38,624 nt of DNA, taken from the NCBI GenBank assembly GCA_023473395.1, contig JAMCYO010000032.1, forward strand, positions 1-38,624. Reading direction: 5' to 3'. Positions 19,650-28,424 of this stretch are shown in pieces. The position numbers and the translations under genes were made by a program. The stretch's first letter is position 1; every line of letters starts with the position of its first letter. This DNA is from Candidatus Martarchaeota archaeon (lineage in GTDB: Archaea; Micrarchaeota; Micrarchaeia; Micrarchaeales; Micrarchaeaceae). Below the pieces are notes generated by a model. That model did not search any database. It was not told the DNA's origin and saw only the letters and a program-made list of their open reading frames with translations.

Positions 19650-21642
19650 ACGTTTTGTAAGGGGAATGGGACAGTACGTGGACGACATAAAGGTTGAGCA
19701 TCCGCTTTACATGGCAGTCGTAAGAAGCCCTTATGCAAGGGCAAAACTCATCAATGTCAAAGGCGGAGTCTCGGCAGCGGATTTTGACGCAAAACTTGCT
19801 TCTGTAGGCGAAGGAGCGCAGGGGCGCGATTCAAACCCTGCGGCGCACCCGATATTTGCAAAAGGATTTGTTAATTACGTAGGGCAACCTGTTGCTGCGG
19901 TTTTCGACGAAGACAGATATAAGGCAGAAGACCAGTTGGAAAGCGTGGATGTGGATTATGAGCCTTTGCAACCGGTTGTTAGCCCAGAAGCCGCGATAGA
20001 TTTTGAACCAATACACGAAGGAATGAAAAGCAACATAATAAGCGATAGATATCTGGGAAAGGATTTTGCCGACGGCGCTGAAATAGTCTTGGAAGACAGG
20101 CTCGAAAACCACAGGATAGCGACCAATGCGATAGAGACAAGGGGCATCCTTGCGGATTTTACAGAAGGAAGGCTTATTGTCCACGTTTCAACGCAATCTG
20201 TTTTCAGCATAAAACGCGGGCTTGCAGGCACGCTTGGGCTTCCAGAAGAAAAAATAAGGGTAATACAGGCAGATACGGGAGGGGGCTTTGGCCTTAAAGG
20301 AGGGCTACAGCCAGAACACGTCATAGCAGCTTACGCCGCCATGAAATACAAAAGGCCGGTAAAATGGATAGAGACAAGAATAGAGCATCTTATGGCAGCC
20401 AACCAAGGCAGGGGTGCAATAGGAAAAATGAGGCTTTATGCAAACAATTCCGGAAAGATACTAGGAATAAAAGGCACAATAATAGTCGATGCGGGAGCAT
20501 ACGCAGAGGGATTGGCAGGGTTTGCGCCTGGATTCATAGCGCATCAACTAACTGAACAATACGGAATAAAAAATGGATATGTTAGGGCCATGAGCGTACT
20601 TACCAACAAGGCCCCGTACGGGCCGTACAGGGGAGCTGGAAGGCCGGAGGCTGCGTTTTTCATGGAGCGCATGGTAGACATGCTTGCGGACAGGCTTGGT
20701 ATGGACGACGCCGAAATACGCCTGCTTAACTCCACCGATAAACCATTTACATCGCCTTTTGGCATGCACATAGAAGCCTCAAAGCCGTTTATGGAAAAGG
20801 CGCTCGAGGCGCTTGATTACAGAAAAATGAAAAAAAGCAAAGCTGGCATAGGCTTCTTCGTACTGGTTCCAGGGGCAGCACCTGGCGAAGGCGTGAGACT
20901 GGCAGTAAAGGATAAAAAGCTCCATGTCTGGCTGGGAAGCAATCAGCATGGACAAGGGCACGACTTTTTTATAAAGAAGCTCGTCAAAGAGGAGCTTGGC
21001 ATTGGCGAAAACGAGATGGTAATCGAAGTGCCTGATACAGACAATATACGTTCCGGAATAGGGACTTGGGGAAGCAGATCGGCAATGGTGGGCGGCTCGG
21101 CATTGGTGGATGCTGCAAGGCATATTAAAGATGAGGTAAAACGCAAGAACGGCAAATATTCTAAGGCGCTCCTTCTTCATGGCAATTATGATTATTTTGA
21201 ATTTTACAAGTTCGATGGCGAAATAAACTCGTTCGGGGCCAACCTTGCAGTTGCTGGAATTGGGCCGGTTAACGAAGTCAGGGCGCTTGAAGTTCGTGCG
21301 TTTTATGATGTGGGAAGGGCCTTGAGCAAGGAAATGGTAAAAGCGCAAATAGAGGGAGGAATGATACAGGGGGCAGGCCAGTTTATAGGCGAAGGGGTTA
21401 TATACGACGAAAACGGGCAGCTTTTAACCGCCAGCATATCGAATGCTGGAGTTATGCGTGCGACGAAAGCGCCAAAATGTGTTGTCAAGATAATCGAAAA
21501 TCCTTCGGATCTCCCTGACAAGGCAAAAGGGCTTGGGGAAGCCCCCACAATTGGCACTCCTATAGCGTTGATTCGCTCGCTGGAACACATAAGCGGTAAG
21601 CGCTTTAGCACTACTCCAGTAAGGCCAGAGGACCTCATTTGA
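19636..21642 (+). CDS. coxL: Molybdenum hydroxylase large subunit (CoxL/CutL-like, form II-like motif)
   Basis: A 668-residue molybdopterin-binding subunit, shorter than the roughly 770-810 residues usual for CoxL. Cofactor motifs are present: GGGFGLKGG, the loop NQHGQGHDFF, and the active-site Glu in GLGEAPTIGTP near residue 632. The active-site loop near residue 330 reads PYGPYRGAGRPEA. True form I CO dehydrogenases carry AYxCSFR, while the form II group carries AYRGAGR, so this protein sides with form II, whose substrates are uncertain (aldehydes, purines or other heterocycles). I chose ATG 19636, preceded by GGTG with six bases between; ATG 19624 is the alternative. No molybdenum-cofactor insertion gene (xdhC/coxD/coxF) is in the window. 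Confidence 0.9.
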   Translation: MERLERFVRGMGQYVDDIKVEHPLYMAVVRSPYARAKLINVKGGVSAADFDAKLASVGEGAQGRDSNPAAHPIFAKGFVNYVGQPVAAVFDEDRYKAEDQLESVDVDYEPLQPVVSPEAAIDFEPIHEGMKSNIISDRYLGKDFADGAEIVLEDRLENHRIATNAIETRGILADFTEGRLIVHVSTQSVFSIKRGLAGTLGLPEEKIRVIQADTGGGFGLKGGLQPEHVIAAYAAMKYKRPVKWIETRIEHLMAANQGRGAIGKMRLYANNSGKILGIKGTIIVDAGAYAEGLAGFAPGFIAHQLTEQYGIKNGYVRAMSVLTNKAPYGPYRGAGRPEAAFFMERMVDMLADRLGMDDAEIRLLNSTDKPFTSPFGMHIEASKPFMEKALEALDYRKMKKSKAGIGFFVLVPGAAPGEGVRLAVKDKKLHVWLGSNQHGQGHDFFIKKLVKEELGIGENEMVIEVPDTDNIRSGIGTWGSRSAMVGGSALVDAARHIKDEVKRKNGKYSKALLLHGNYDYFEFYKFDGEINSFGANLAVAGIGPVNEVRALEVRAFYDVGRALSKEMVKAQIEGGMIQGAGQFIGEGVIYDENGQLLTASISNAGVMRATKAPKCVVKIIENPSDLPDKAKGLGEAPTIGTPIALIRSLEHISGKRFSTTPVRPEDLI

Positions 21643-21898
21643 TTTGACAATTGTTGGCTTTTTTTAGCTTTTTTATTTCTAGGTTTTTGAAAAAGATAAC
21701 GCCTTATAGAATAAGGCCAAGGATTCCTATTTTGTATTCATAAAAAAATAAATACGAAATATAAAGCGAAGCATAAAAACATGTTTTTAATAAATCGGAT
21801 GCGTGAAAATAGATGGGATTAAAGCTTTTGAAAAAAAACGAAATAAAAAGCGAACCAATTCAGAAAGCATATAAATATTATAAAAAGAAATTATCCGT
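21643..21898. promoter_or_regulatory. Terminator-like T tracts, small hairpin and TATA box
   Basis: A 256-base AT-rich spacer. T-rich runs at about 21658-21680 could end the cox-like transcript. A 7-base perfect inverted repeat GCCTTAT-AGA-ATAAGGC lies at 21701-21717. A TATA box CATATAAATATT at 21868-21879 lies 20-31 bases before the ATG at 21899, implying leaderless mRNA for the sensor gene. I see no gene here; the only start at 21780 opens 13 codons. Confidence 0.5.
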
Positions 21899-23452
21899 AT
21901 GTCAAAGTATGGTAAGACCAAGTCAGAAATGTTGCGCCTTATAAGTCAGCGCAAGGACACGCTCAGTGCTATAAGCGCTGAGCTAAACCTTGCGCCTTCT
22001 ACCGTAAGCAAGCATCTCGACGAACTACAAGAGCTTGGAGCCATAAGGCTGGTGGAAAGCGAATACGCTAAAAAATGGAAGCATTACAGGATAAATTCCG
22101 ATTTTGAAGGCGAGTTCCCGGAAACCATTGCAGCGAAAATAAACTACAGCAGAAGCCAAAAGCCCAAATACGCCTTTGCAGGTTTTCTGATTATAGCTGC
22201 AATAGCTGGTCTGCTCGCCTTTATGTTTTTCAATGCAGGTTCGAATAGCACTGTTCCGGTTGCTATAACCGACCCGCCATATCTCCCAGCCGGAACCACT
22301 TCCGTAAGCGTAAATTATTCATCGATAGTCTTGAATTACAGCTATAGGAGTAAAAATTATACAGCAATAATAAACGCCAGCGGCGCGCTGAACGTCACGA
22401 AGTTGGTAAACGTCACAAAGGTCATAGCGCTTGCAGACATAAGGAAAGGATCTAAGATAACCGGTATTTCAATAAATATAAGCTCTGGAGAAATAACCAT
22501 AAACAATTCGACTTACAATCTAACCATACCAATAAAGCACTTCTACACACCCGTAGTAAGCAATGCAACGGTAAATTCTTCCACATCGGTACTTATAGAG
22601 CTATCGAGCATAGTTGTTCCATATTTCTCGCCTGGCTCCCAAAGTCCAGAATCGTTTGCATTCGTCCCTAAGTTTTCAGGAATGACCGGACCTGGGATGC
22701 AATATATGGAATTTGTAAAGGGCGACCAGGCCGGCGGCATGAAGTATATAGGGAACATGACGTTTCCCATAAACAATTATTGGAAGAGGCCGGGAATGCC
22801 TTTCAACCAGCAGCCGAGCATCAAGATAGAAAATGTTTCTACGCGCGACTCGAATGGCACCTCCGGATTTAATGTCGTAGTAAAGAATACAGGGAACTCT
22901 ACATTAAACGTAAGCGGCATAGCCATACTTTCTTGCAATGCGCAGGATTTAATGGAAAGAAACACAGACATCATAGGGCGTAATGGAAACTTTGGATCCG
23001 GAGGCAGGTTTTACAGCATTAAAAACGGCACGCTCACGATAAACATGACAAACATTAGTGCTGGAACTTCCAGACCATTTTTTGAGAACATAAGCGTCAA
23101 CGGATCAAAAGGCATAAGGAGGGTAGTCGTAATTGATAACGTAGGAAAACCAGATATGTTTAATATGGACGGACAGATGCAAACGCCATTCTTAGGGATA
23201 GCGTTTGGAGTACTGAACAATGGGACCTTGGATAATTCTTATTGGTACATGCCAATGCTTGGAAACGGCTATGCAATTGCGCCTGGGAAAAATTTCAGGT
23301 TAGAATATAGTTCTAATTCGAGTTCCTTGCAAGGAAAGGTGCTATATAATATAACATCAAGCCCGGATTATAGGATAATTGTCATGAGCTCGAACGGGAT
23401 GCTGCTTTACGATTCGAATTCAAGCTCGCCGGACTGCGATAAAATGCCGTGA
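21899..23452 (+). CDS. Membrane-anchored winged-helix regulator with large extracellular domain
   Basis: A 517-residue protein. Residues 5-65 are an ArsR/MarR-like winged helix (TLSAISAELNLAPSTVSKHL, then ELGAIRLVESEYAKKWKHYR). A single transmembrane helix follows near residues 92-113 (FAGFLIIAAIAGLLAFMFF). The rest, about 400 residues, should be outside: Asn-Ser-Thr-rich with many sequons, starting PVAITDPPYLPAGTTSVSVN, reminiscent of DUF4382 beta-sandwich domains. Such a topology suits a one-component receptor in which extracellular state alters DNA binding (inference). The TATA box gives leaderless mRNA. It heads an operon with an ABC ATPase four bases downstream, so it probably controls, or senses cargo of, the transporter. 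Confidence 0.75.
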   Translation: MSKYGKTKSEMLRLISQRKDTLSAISAELNLAPSTVSKHLDELQELGAIRLVESEYAKKWKHYRINSDFEGEFPETIAAKINYSRSQKPKYAFAGFLIIAAIAGLLAFMFFNAGSNSTVPVAITDPPYLPAGTTSVSVNYSSIVLNYSYRSKNYTAIINASGALNVTKLVNVTKVIALADIRKGSKITGISINISSGEITINNSTYNLTIPIKHFYTPVVSNATVNSSTSVLIELSSIVVPYFSPGSQSPESFAFVPKFSGMTGPGMQYMEFVKGDQAGGMKYIGNMTFPINNYWKRPGMPFNQQPSIKIENVSTRDSNGTSGFNVVVKNTGNSTLNVSGIAILSCNAQDLMERNTDIIGRNGNFGSGGRFYSIKNGTLTINMTNISAGTSRPFFENISVNGSKGIRRVVVIDNVGKPDMFNMDGQMQTPFLGIAFGVLNNGTLDNSYWYMPMLGNGYAIAPGKNFRLEYSSNSSSLQGKVLYNITSSPDYRIIVMSSNGMLLYDSNSSSPDCDKMP

Positions 23453-23456
23453 TACG

Positions 23457-24188
23457 ATGGTACAAAAAAACTCTGAGACTGTGATAAGTTTTGATAATGT
23501 CCAAAAGGTGTACTCAAACAAGTCGGGCATGACTTATGTTGCATTGAGAGGAATAAGCTTCGAGATAAAAAGAGGGGAATTCGTAGCAATAATGGGACCT
23601 TCTGGCTCAGGGAAGACAACAGTATTGGATTTGATAGGCACGCTTGACAGCCCTACTGCCGGGACAATAACCATATCTGGGAAAAGGGTTACCGAAATGA
23701 GCAATTCCGAGCTTGCTACGTTGAGAAACGAGGAGATAGGGTTTGTTTTCCAGTCATATAACTTAGTTCCATACCTCTCAGCAATTCAGAACGTAACGTT
23801 GCCCACGCTGGTATCAAAAAGGCGCGGTGAAGAAGTGATGCGCACCGCTGCGAAGCTCCTTGAAGAGGTTGGATTAGCGGGAAAGTTCGAAAAGAAGCCA
23901 AACGAATTGAGCGGAGGCGAACAGCAGAGGGTTGCTGTAGTAAGAGCATTAATCAACAACCCAAAAATTTTGCTTGCCGACGAACCGACAGGAAACCTTG
24001 ATACAAAATCGGCAATTGCCGTACTGCAGATACTGGCAAGGGTAAACAGGGAATACGGCACCACGATAGTGTTAAGCACTCACGACCCTGAAGTCGGAAT
24101 ATTCGCCAAGAGAAGGATCTTTATAAGAGACGGGATCATAACCAAGGAGAACATGATGCAAAAGCTTAGCGAAACAAAAAAACTTTGA
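23457..24188 (+). CDS. ABC transporter ATPase, MacB/LolD type
   Basis: A 243-residue nucleotide-binding subunit: Walker A GPSGSGKTT near residues 45-53, Q-loop VFQSYNLVPYLSA, signature LSGGEQQRVAVVRAL, Walker B ILLADEPTGNLD, and switch His in LSTHDPEV. The NLVP and TGNLD wording is typical of the MacB/LolD/FtsE-like branch, which drives mechanotransmission or extrusion rather than uptake. It works with the permease at 25941-27275; the surface protein gene lies between. The ATG starts four bases after the regulator's stop. The C-terminal 15 residues are a charged tail. Confidence 0.92.
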   Translation: MVQKNSETVISFDNVQKVYSNKSGMTYVALRGISFEIKRGEFVAIMGPSGSGKTTVLDLIGTLDSPTAGTITISGKRVTEMSNSELATLRNEEIGFVFQSYNLVPYLSAIQNVTLPTLVSKRRGEEVMRTAAKLLEEVGLAGKFEKKPNELSGGEQQRVAVVRALINNPKILLADEPTGNLDTKSAIAVLQILARVNREYGTTIVLSTHDPEVGIFAKRRIFIRDGIITKENMMQKLSETKKL

Positions 24189-24227
24189 TTGCATTTATAT
24201 GATGTATAATGAAACGATGTGGTAAAA

Positions 24228-25916
24228 ATGAAGAGATATATGTTAATCGGCGCCCTGGGCTTTCTGCTTATGACGTTTATGTTTGGAGTAACTTCGGCTT
24301 CCCCTACCAACGCATCGTGCGTAAACCCGAATACAATAACGAGTTTCAATATAGTGGGAGTTAAATGGGGCTTGCCGCAATCGCAGAACGCGAACATAGG
24401 TTCCAACCAGTCCAATGAAGTGAGCAGTATTGCAGCCGGGCCTGGGCAAAAAGGAGTTCCGATAACGATAACAGTTGATAACAATAACAACTGCGAACTT
24501 GTCGACGTTCAAGCGAAAATGCCGTTGGATTCGTACTTTACAACGACAAATGGTTCGTCTACTGCGGTTGACTCGATACAGAGCGTTCAGCCTTTTTCGT
24601 TCTTCAATGTGGTTTACTATCTAGACATCGCGAACAACACACCGGTTGGCCCTTATGGGGGAGAATATGAAACTCTAAACCTTTACTGGAACTATACGAA
24701 TAGCAATGAGGGTTATGAATACTCGAGGAGCTTTTTGATACCGATGAAGGGTTCGGACAACCTTTATTTTAATACCTCCCAGCAGCTGATTGCAGGTAAG
24801 ATTTCTAATATATCGATAAGCGTGAGAAATGAGGGTACAGGGTATGCTTATTCGATACAGCCTTCTGTAGCTTCTAGTTCAAGCATAAGCCAGGCAGGGC
24901 GGGCGACAAGCATAAGCGTGCTTATCCCTAATGCAACAGGGAAAGTGACCATACCTGTTTACGTTTCCCCGTCTGAGGCAGGGTCAACAATCCCAGTAAC
25001 GTTCGACATTGACTACCTCAACGCATACGGCTACAATGTGACGCAGCCGGTCACATTCGGCATGTATGCAGTGCCTGCACCGAACAAGGTTTCCATTGGA
25101 ATGTCGTCCAATGAGATAACCATAGGGCAGCTCCAGAATGATTCGATAATGATATACAACAATGCAAGCTCTTCTATCTCGAATGTTTCCGTCACGTTAA
25201 CTGCCGCATCGCCATTGACGCTTATAGGCAGCGACGGGTATTATACAATAGGGTCAATAGCTTCAGGCAAAAGCGCGGCCATTCCAGTTGAACTGTACAT
25301 AACTTCGTCCACTGACGTGGCTACTTTGGAAGCCCAGCTAAGCTATGTGCTTGACGGCCAGGAGTATTCGGTGACGCGTTCCTTGAGCCTGCTCTCGCCA
25401 GGGTATGTTAACATAACGAACACCGGCACTACGCAGCTGCCTGCTACGGCAGAACCTGGTTCTGTTGTCTCGTTGACCGGAACGCTTCTTAATACCGGAT
25501 CCATATCCGCTAGCGCGGTAACGTTGATTGCGCACAACGAGTCGGGCATATCGGTTTTGGGGGACAATTCAACGTTCCTCGGCAGCATTGGCACATATTC
25601 GCCAACCGCTTTTACTGTGAGCCTGACATTGGGAAAGAGCATAAAACCCGGTACGTATGAAGTGCCGATAACCTTGGATTACATAAACAACCTCAACCAA
25701 AAGGAAAGCGAAAACATTGAAATGCCTTTGATAGTATCCTCGTCAAGCACGAGCGGATTCTCCGCAAGCGCTTATGGCTCGGCCATAGCAAAGTACAGGA
25801 GGGGCTCGGGCTCAGGCCTGCTTTATGCGATAATAGCAGTGATTGCAATAGCCGTAGTTGGTGGTTTCTTTTACAAAAGGCGCAGCCACAGGAAGGCGAA
25901 GAAGCAGTCTAAATAA
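24228..25916 (+). CDS. COG1361-like S-layer/CARDB repeat surface protein
   Basis: A 562-residue protein with a Sec signal (MKRYMLIGALGFLLMTFMFG), a long extracellular part of repeated Ig-like domains, and a C-terminal transmembrane helix (LLYAIIAVIAIAVVGGFFYK) with a basic tail. Phrases such as ISNISISVRNEGTGYAYSI and GSVVSLTGTLLNTGSISASA are the recurrent text of COG1361/CARDB domains, common in archaeal surface proteins encoded beside MacB-type transporters. Sequons are abundant. It may be an adaptor that takes cargo from the permease or a tethered binding protein (inference). The ATG at 24228 has GTGGT four bases upstream; the GTG at 24219 lies within that motif. Confidence 0.78.
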   Translation: MKRYMLIGALGFLLMTFMFGVTSASPTNASCVNPNTITSFNIVGVKWGLPQSQNANIGSNQSNEVSSIAAGPGQKGVPITITVDNNNNCELVDVQAKMPLDSYFTTTNGSSTAVDSIQSVQPFSFFNVVYYLDIANNTPVGPYGGEYETLNLYWNYTNSNEGYEYSRSFLIPMKGSDNLYFNTSQQLIAGKISNISISVRNEGTGYAYSIQPSVASSSSISQAGRATSISVLIPNATGKVTIPVYVSPSEAGSTIPVTFDIDYLNAYGYNVTQPVTFGMYAVPAPNKVSIGMSSNEITIGQLQNDSIMIYNNASSSISNVSVTLTAASPLTLIGSDGYYTIGSIASGKSAAIPVELYITSSTDVATLEAQLSYVLDGQEYSVTRSLSLLSPGYVNITNTGTTQLPATAEPGSVVSLTGTLLNTGSISASAVTLIAHNESGISVLGDNSTFLGSIGTYSPTAFTVSLTLGKSIKPGTYEVPITLDYINNLNQKESENIEMPLIVSSSSTSGFSASAYGSAIAKYRRGSGSGLLYAIIAVIAIAVVGGFFYKRRSHRKAKKQSK

Positions 25917-25940
25917 AGGCAAACGGTTGATGGTGCACTT

Positions 25941-27275
25941 ATGAATCCGAAAGACGTGTTGAAGCTAAGCATACAGGGCATGTCCCAGCGCAAGCTTCGC
26001 ACCGGGCTCACTGTGCTTACCGTAATGATAGGAGTAGCAACAATAATTGCCCTTATATCGCTTGTCACTGGAGTAACGGCAAGCATAACGCAGTCCCTGG
26101 ACACCATAGGCCCTACCACAATATACATGTCGGCTTCAGGCCCTGACGGGTTTTTCACGGATGCGCAGATAAGCGAAATAGAATCACTGCCGAATGTTAG
26201 CTCTGTTATACCAATACTCAGGTTTTCGGCGAACATAACTACTAGCACCGGTTCGAGTTCCGAAACTGTGCTTGGCATAGAGAATTCTAGCCTTGCTTCG
26301 GTACTGGGCAAACTGAACATAGCGGAAGGCGTTCCTTACAACGATTCTGGAAACAACCAGGCGCTGCTTGGTTACAGCATAGCTAACCCCACAACAGGTT
26401 CAGCGCCAAACATAGAATTGGACCAGCCGCTTTACCTTTCAAATGTAAGGGCCGCTACTGGGACTAAGACTGTGCCCATAGTGCCCACTGGTATATTGGG
26501 GGATTACGGAACCTCTTTCTTCGTGGACCCTGATACTACAATATTCATGCCGCTTACCGAGGCTGAAAGCATAATCAACAAATATTCCTACAACGTTCTT
26601 GTAATAAAAGCTTCGAGCTTGAATTCTACGTCGGCGCTCACAACAGTTCTTGATGATATATTTGGCAACAGCGCCATAATACTTTCAGTGCAAAGCATAA
26701 CCTCGACTGTGTCGTCCATAACCGGAACATTGGGATTGCTGCTTGGGTCTATAGGCGGAATATCGTTGATAGTGGCTGGAATAGGCATACTTAGCATAAT
26801 GATGGTATCCGTTTCTGAAAGGACAAAGGAAATAGGAATACTTAAGTCAATAGGCTTCAAACAGCGCGATATAATGCTGCTTTTCCTTTCCGAAGCAATC
26901 ATGATAGGGGTAATAGGCGGCGCCGTAGGAATGGTCGCTGGAGCAGGCGGATCGTATATATTGCCTGCGGCGCTGTCGCACAGCTCGGGCTCAACCGGAT
27001 TTTCTTCAAGCAGCGCCACAACGCATTCCGGGTTCTCAGGGGCGGGAAGATTTGGTTCGGGGGGCGCAGCGGGCGGCGGATTTGGGGGAAGCGCTGGATT
27101 TGGCGGTGCCGCCGGAGGGGCTTCAAGCGCTTCCGTGAGCTTCAGCCCGGTAATAACCGTGCAAACGCTGTTATTGGCATTCGGAATAGCCATATTGATA
27201 AGCATAGCTGCCGGGCTTTACCCTGCGTGGAGGGCCTCGAAGGTCGACCCGATAATGGCTTTAAGGAGCGAATAA
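25941..27275 (+). CDS. ABC transporter permease, MacB/FtsX family
   Basis: A 444-residue permease with MacB topology: one membrane span near residues 22-45 (TGLTVLTVMIGVATIIALIS), a large extracellular core domain (about residues 50-255), then three spans. The cytoplasmic coupling motif VSERTKEIGILKSIGFKQRD lies between spans 2 and 3, and the terminal PAWRASKVDPIMALRSE is typical. It pairs with the ATPase at 23457-24188. Oddly, between spans 3 and 4 it has an insertion of about 50 residues made almost only of Gly, Ser, Ala and Phe (residues about 346-398). GGTG lies six bases before the ATG. It is the last gene of the operon. Confidence 0.9.
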   Translation: MNPKDVLKLSIQGMSQRKLRTGLTVLTVMIGVATIIALISLVTGVTASITQSLDTIGPTTIYMSASGPDGFFTDAQISEIESLPNVSSVIPILRFSANITTSTGSSSETVLGIENSSLASVLGKLNIAEGVPYNDSGNNQALLGYSIANPTTGSAPNIELDQPLYLSNVRAATGTKTVPIVPTGILGDYGTSFFVDPDTTIFMPLTEAESIINKYSYNVLVIKASSLNSTSALTTVLDDIFGNSAIILSVQSITSTVSSITGTLGLLLGSIGGISLIVAGIGILSIMMVSVSERTKEIGILKSIGFKQRDIMLLFLSEAIMIGVIGGAVGMVAGAGGSYILPAALSHSSGSTGFSSSSATTHSGFSGAGRFGSGGAAGGGFGGSAGFGGAAGGASSASVSFSPVITVQTLLLAFGIAILISIAAGLYPAWRASKVDPIMALRSE

Positions 27276-27282
27276 GCGTATT

Positions 27283-27588
27283 TCAGCTTTTAGCCACAAC
27301 AAGGTTTGCAGATATGGCGCACGCGCCCATCATATACGCCTCTTTTGCATTGCAATTCAATAGGCAGCTTAGGTCGACATAGAGAGTATTGGAATCCTTG
27401 AAAGAATAGCTTCCCATCCTGTCTTCAGGATTTGCCCTTGAATAGGATTCCAAAAACTTCCCATGGGGAAGATAGTTTATATATATTACATCGCAATGCT
27501 TGCCGCACGACTTTTCGAAGCCTTTCCTAAAACTCTTTAAATTATTCAATGCCTTTTTAATGTCGAAACTTGTATCGTTTTCTACCAT
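27283..27588 (-). CDS. Hypothetical protein
   Basis: A 101-residue soluble protein, unrecognised. It has four Cys (EKSCGKHCDVIYI; later DLSCLLNC), which might bind metal or form disulfides, and a mixed alpha/beta pattern. There is no signal peptide. The TATA-like GGTAAATATAAAG (minus strand, near 27618-27630) lies about 30-42 bases before the ATG at 27588, so it likely has its own promoter. It converges with the permease operon, with seven bases between the stop codons. Confidence 0.6.
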   Translation of the reverse strand: MVENDTSFDIKKALNNLKSFRKGFEKSCGKHCDVIYINYLPHGKFLESYSRANPEDRMGSYSFKDSNTLYVDLSCLLNCNAKEAYMMGACAISANLVVAKS

Positions 27589-27698
27589 AGCATCAATAAT
27601 ACCGCAGCTTACTTTATATTTACCGTTTTCTGTCTGATTGGAATGCCATGGCAGTAAGGGGCAATGCGTAAATAGGCCGTTTAAACGCCTTTCACAAG

Positions 27699-28424
27699 CT
27701 ATTTAAGCCCATAGGGCTTCCTCAGCTGGCTTAAGAGCTTGGCCATGCTCTTGTGGCCCAGGCTTATTGTAACGATGGCGAATATCGGAAGGCCTATGAG
27801 CCCTGCCAGATGCACCAGGCTTATGTTGAGATATGAATATATCAGGATTAGCGCAATTGCAAGGAAACCGAGCCTTATGTTCATTAGGTATGCCATGCGC
27901 TTAAGGCTTCCGCGCATCTTGGGCTGGTCCAAGGCCCTCGCTTTGGTATAGTAATAGATTTCCAAAAACATGAAAACAGCGACAAAAAGGCACATGTCAA
28001 AGCCTATTATAGAGGTGCCAGTGGCTACCTTTAGCTTTATATCAACGAATTTGGAAAAGTAAAGGTACGACATTATAGAGGCCATATAAGTAGATATTAC
28101 CGCAGAGAGGAATACGTATTCCATCCTTATCGCGCCATTTGTCACCTTTTTTAGGTACCCGAAATAGTAGCCAGCGCCCCATATTAGCAATGCAACAACA
28201 AGGAAATTCGACACGATGCCTATGAAAATTCCGCCCTGCGATGCGGCAAGAAGGCAGTTTTCCAATGGATTAAATGGCGCCGTGGCAAGCAGAAACGAAT
28301 TGTTCAGGTTTGGATTAGCGCAACTGCCCTCGAAAATGGCAACTATGAAGTATATAGACATGAAAATGAGCGCGTATTTTGCACCGGTTGCTGCGTAGGC
28401 GAAACCGTTTGCTTTCTTTCCCAT
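27699..28424 (-). CDS. Polytopic membrane protein of unknown function
   Basis: A 241-residue integral membrane protein with about six hydrophobic spans (roughly residues 15-32, 62-84, 101-122, 135-155, 183-200, 203-222) and a Lys/Arg-rich cytoplasmic loop (TKARALDQPKMRGSLKRMAY). Two or three Cys lie in the first outside loop (GSCANPN, LENCLL). No transporter or enzyme motif was recognised. GGTG lies six bases before the ATG at 28424. It is divergent from the gene at 28508 with an AT-rich shared promoter. A palindromic CGTTTAAACG (27678-27687) just past the stop may be a weak terminator hairpin. Confidence 0.68.
   Translation of the reverse strand: MGKKANGFAYAATGAKYALIFMSIYFIVAIFEGSCANPNLNNSFLLATAPFNPLENCLLAASQGGIFIGIVSNFLVVALLIWGAGYYFGYLKKVTNGAIRMEYVFLSAVISTYMASIMSYLYFSKFVDIKLKVATGTSIIGFDMCLFVAVFMFLEIYYYTKARALDQPKMRGSLKRMAYLMNIRLGFLAIALILIYSYLNISLVHLAGLIGLPIFAIVTISLGHKSMAKLLSQLRKPYGLK

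Noticed and set aside
19636-21642. Naming the Mo enzyme a genuine aerobic CO dehydrogenase
   Set aside because: The AYxCSFR signature of form I is absent; the loop reads PYRGAGR, so only a CoxL-like label is justified.
21780-21821. 13-codon frame upstream of the sensor gene as a leader peptide
   Set aside because: The sensor gene has its own TATA box further downstream, giving leaderless mRNA, so the frame would not be on that transcript.
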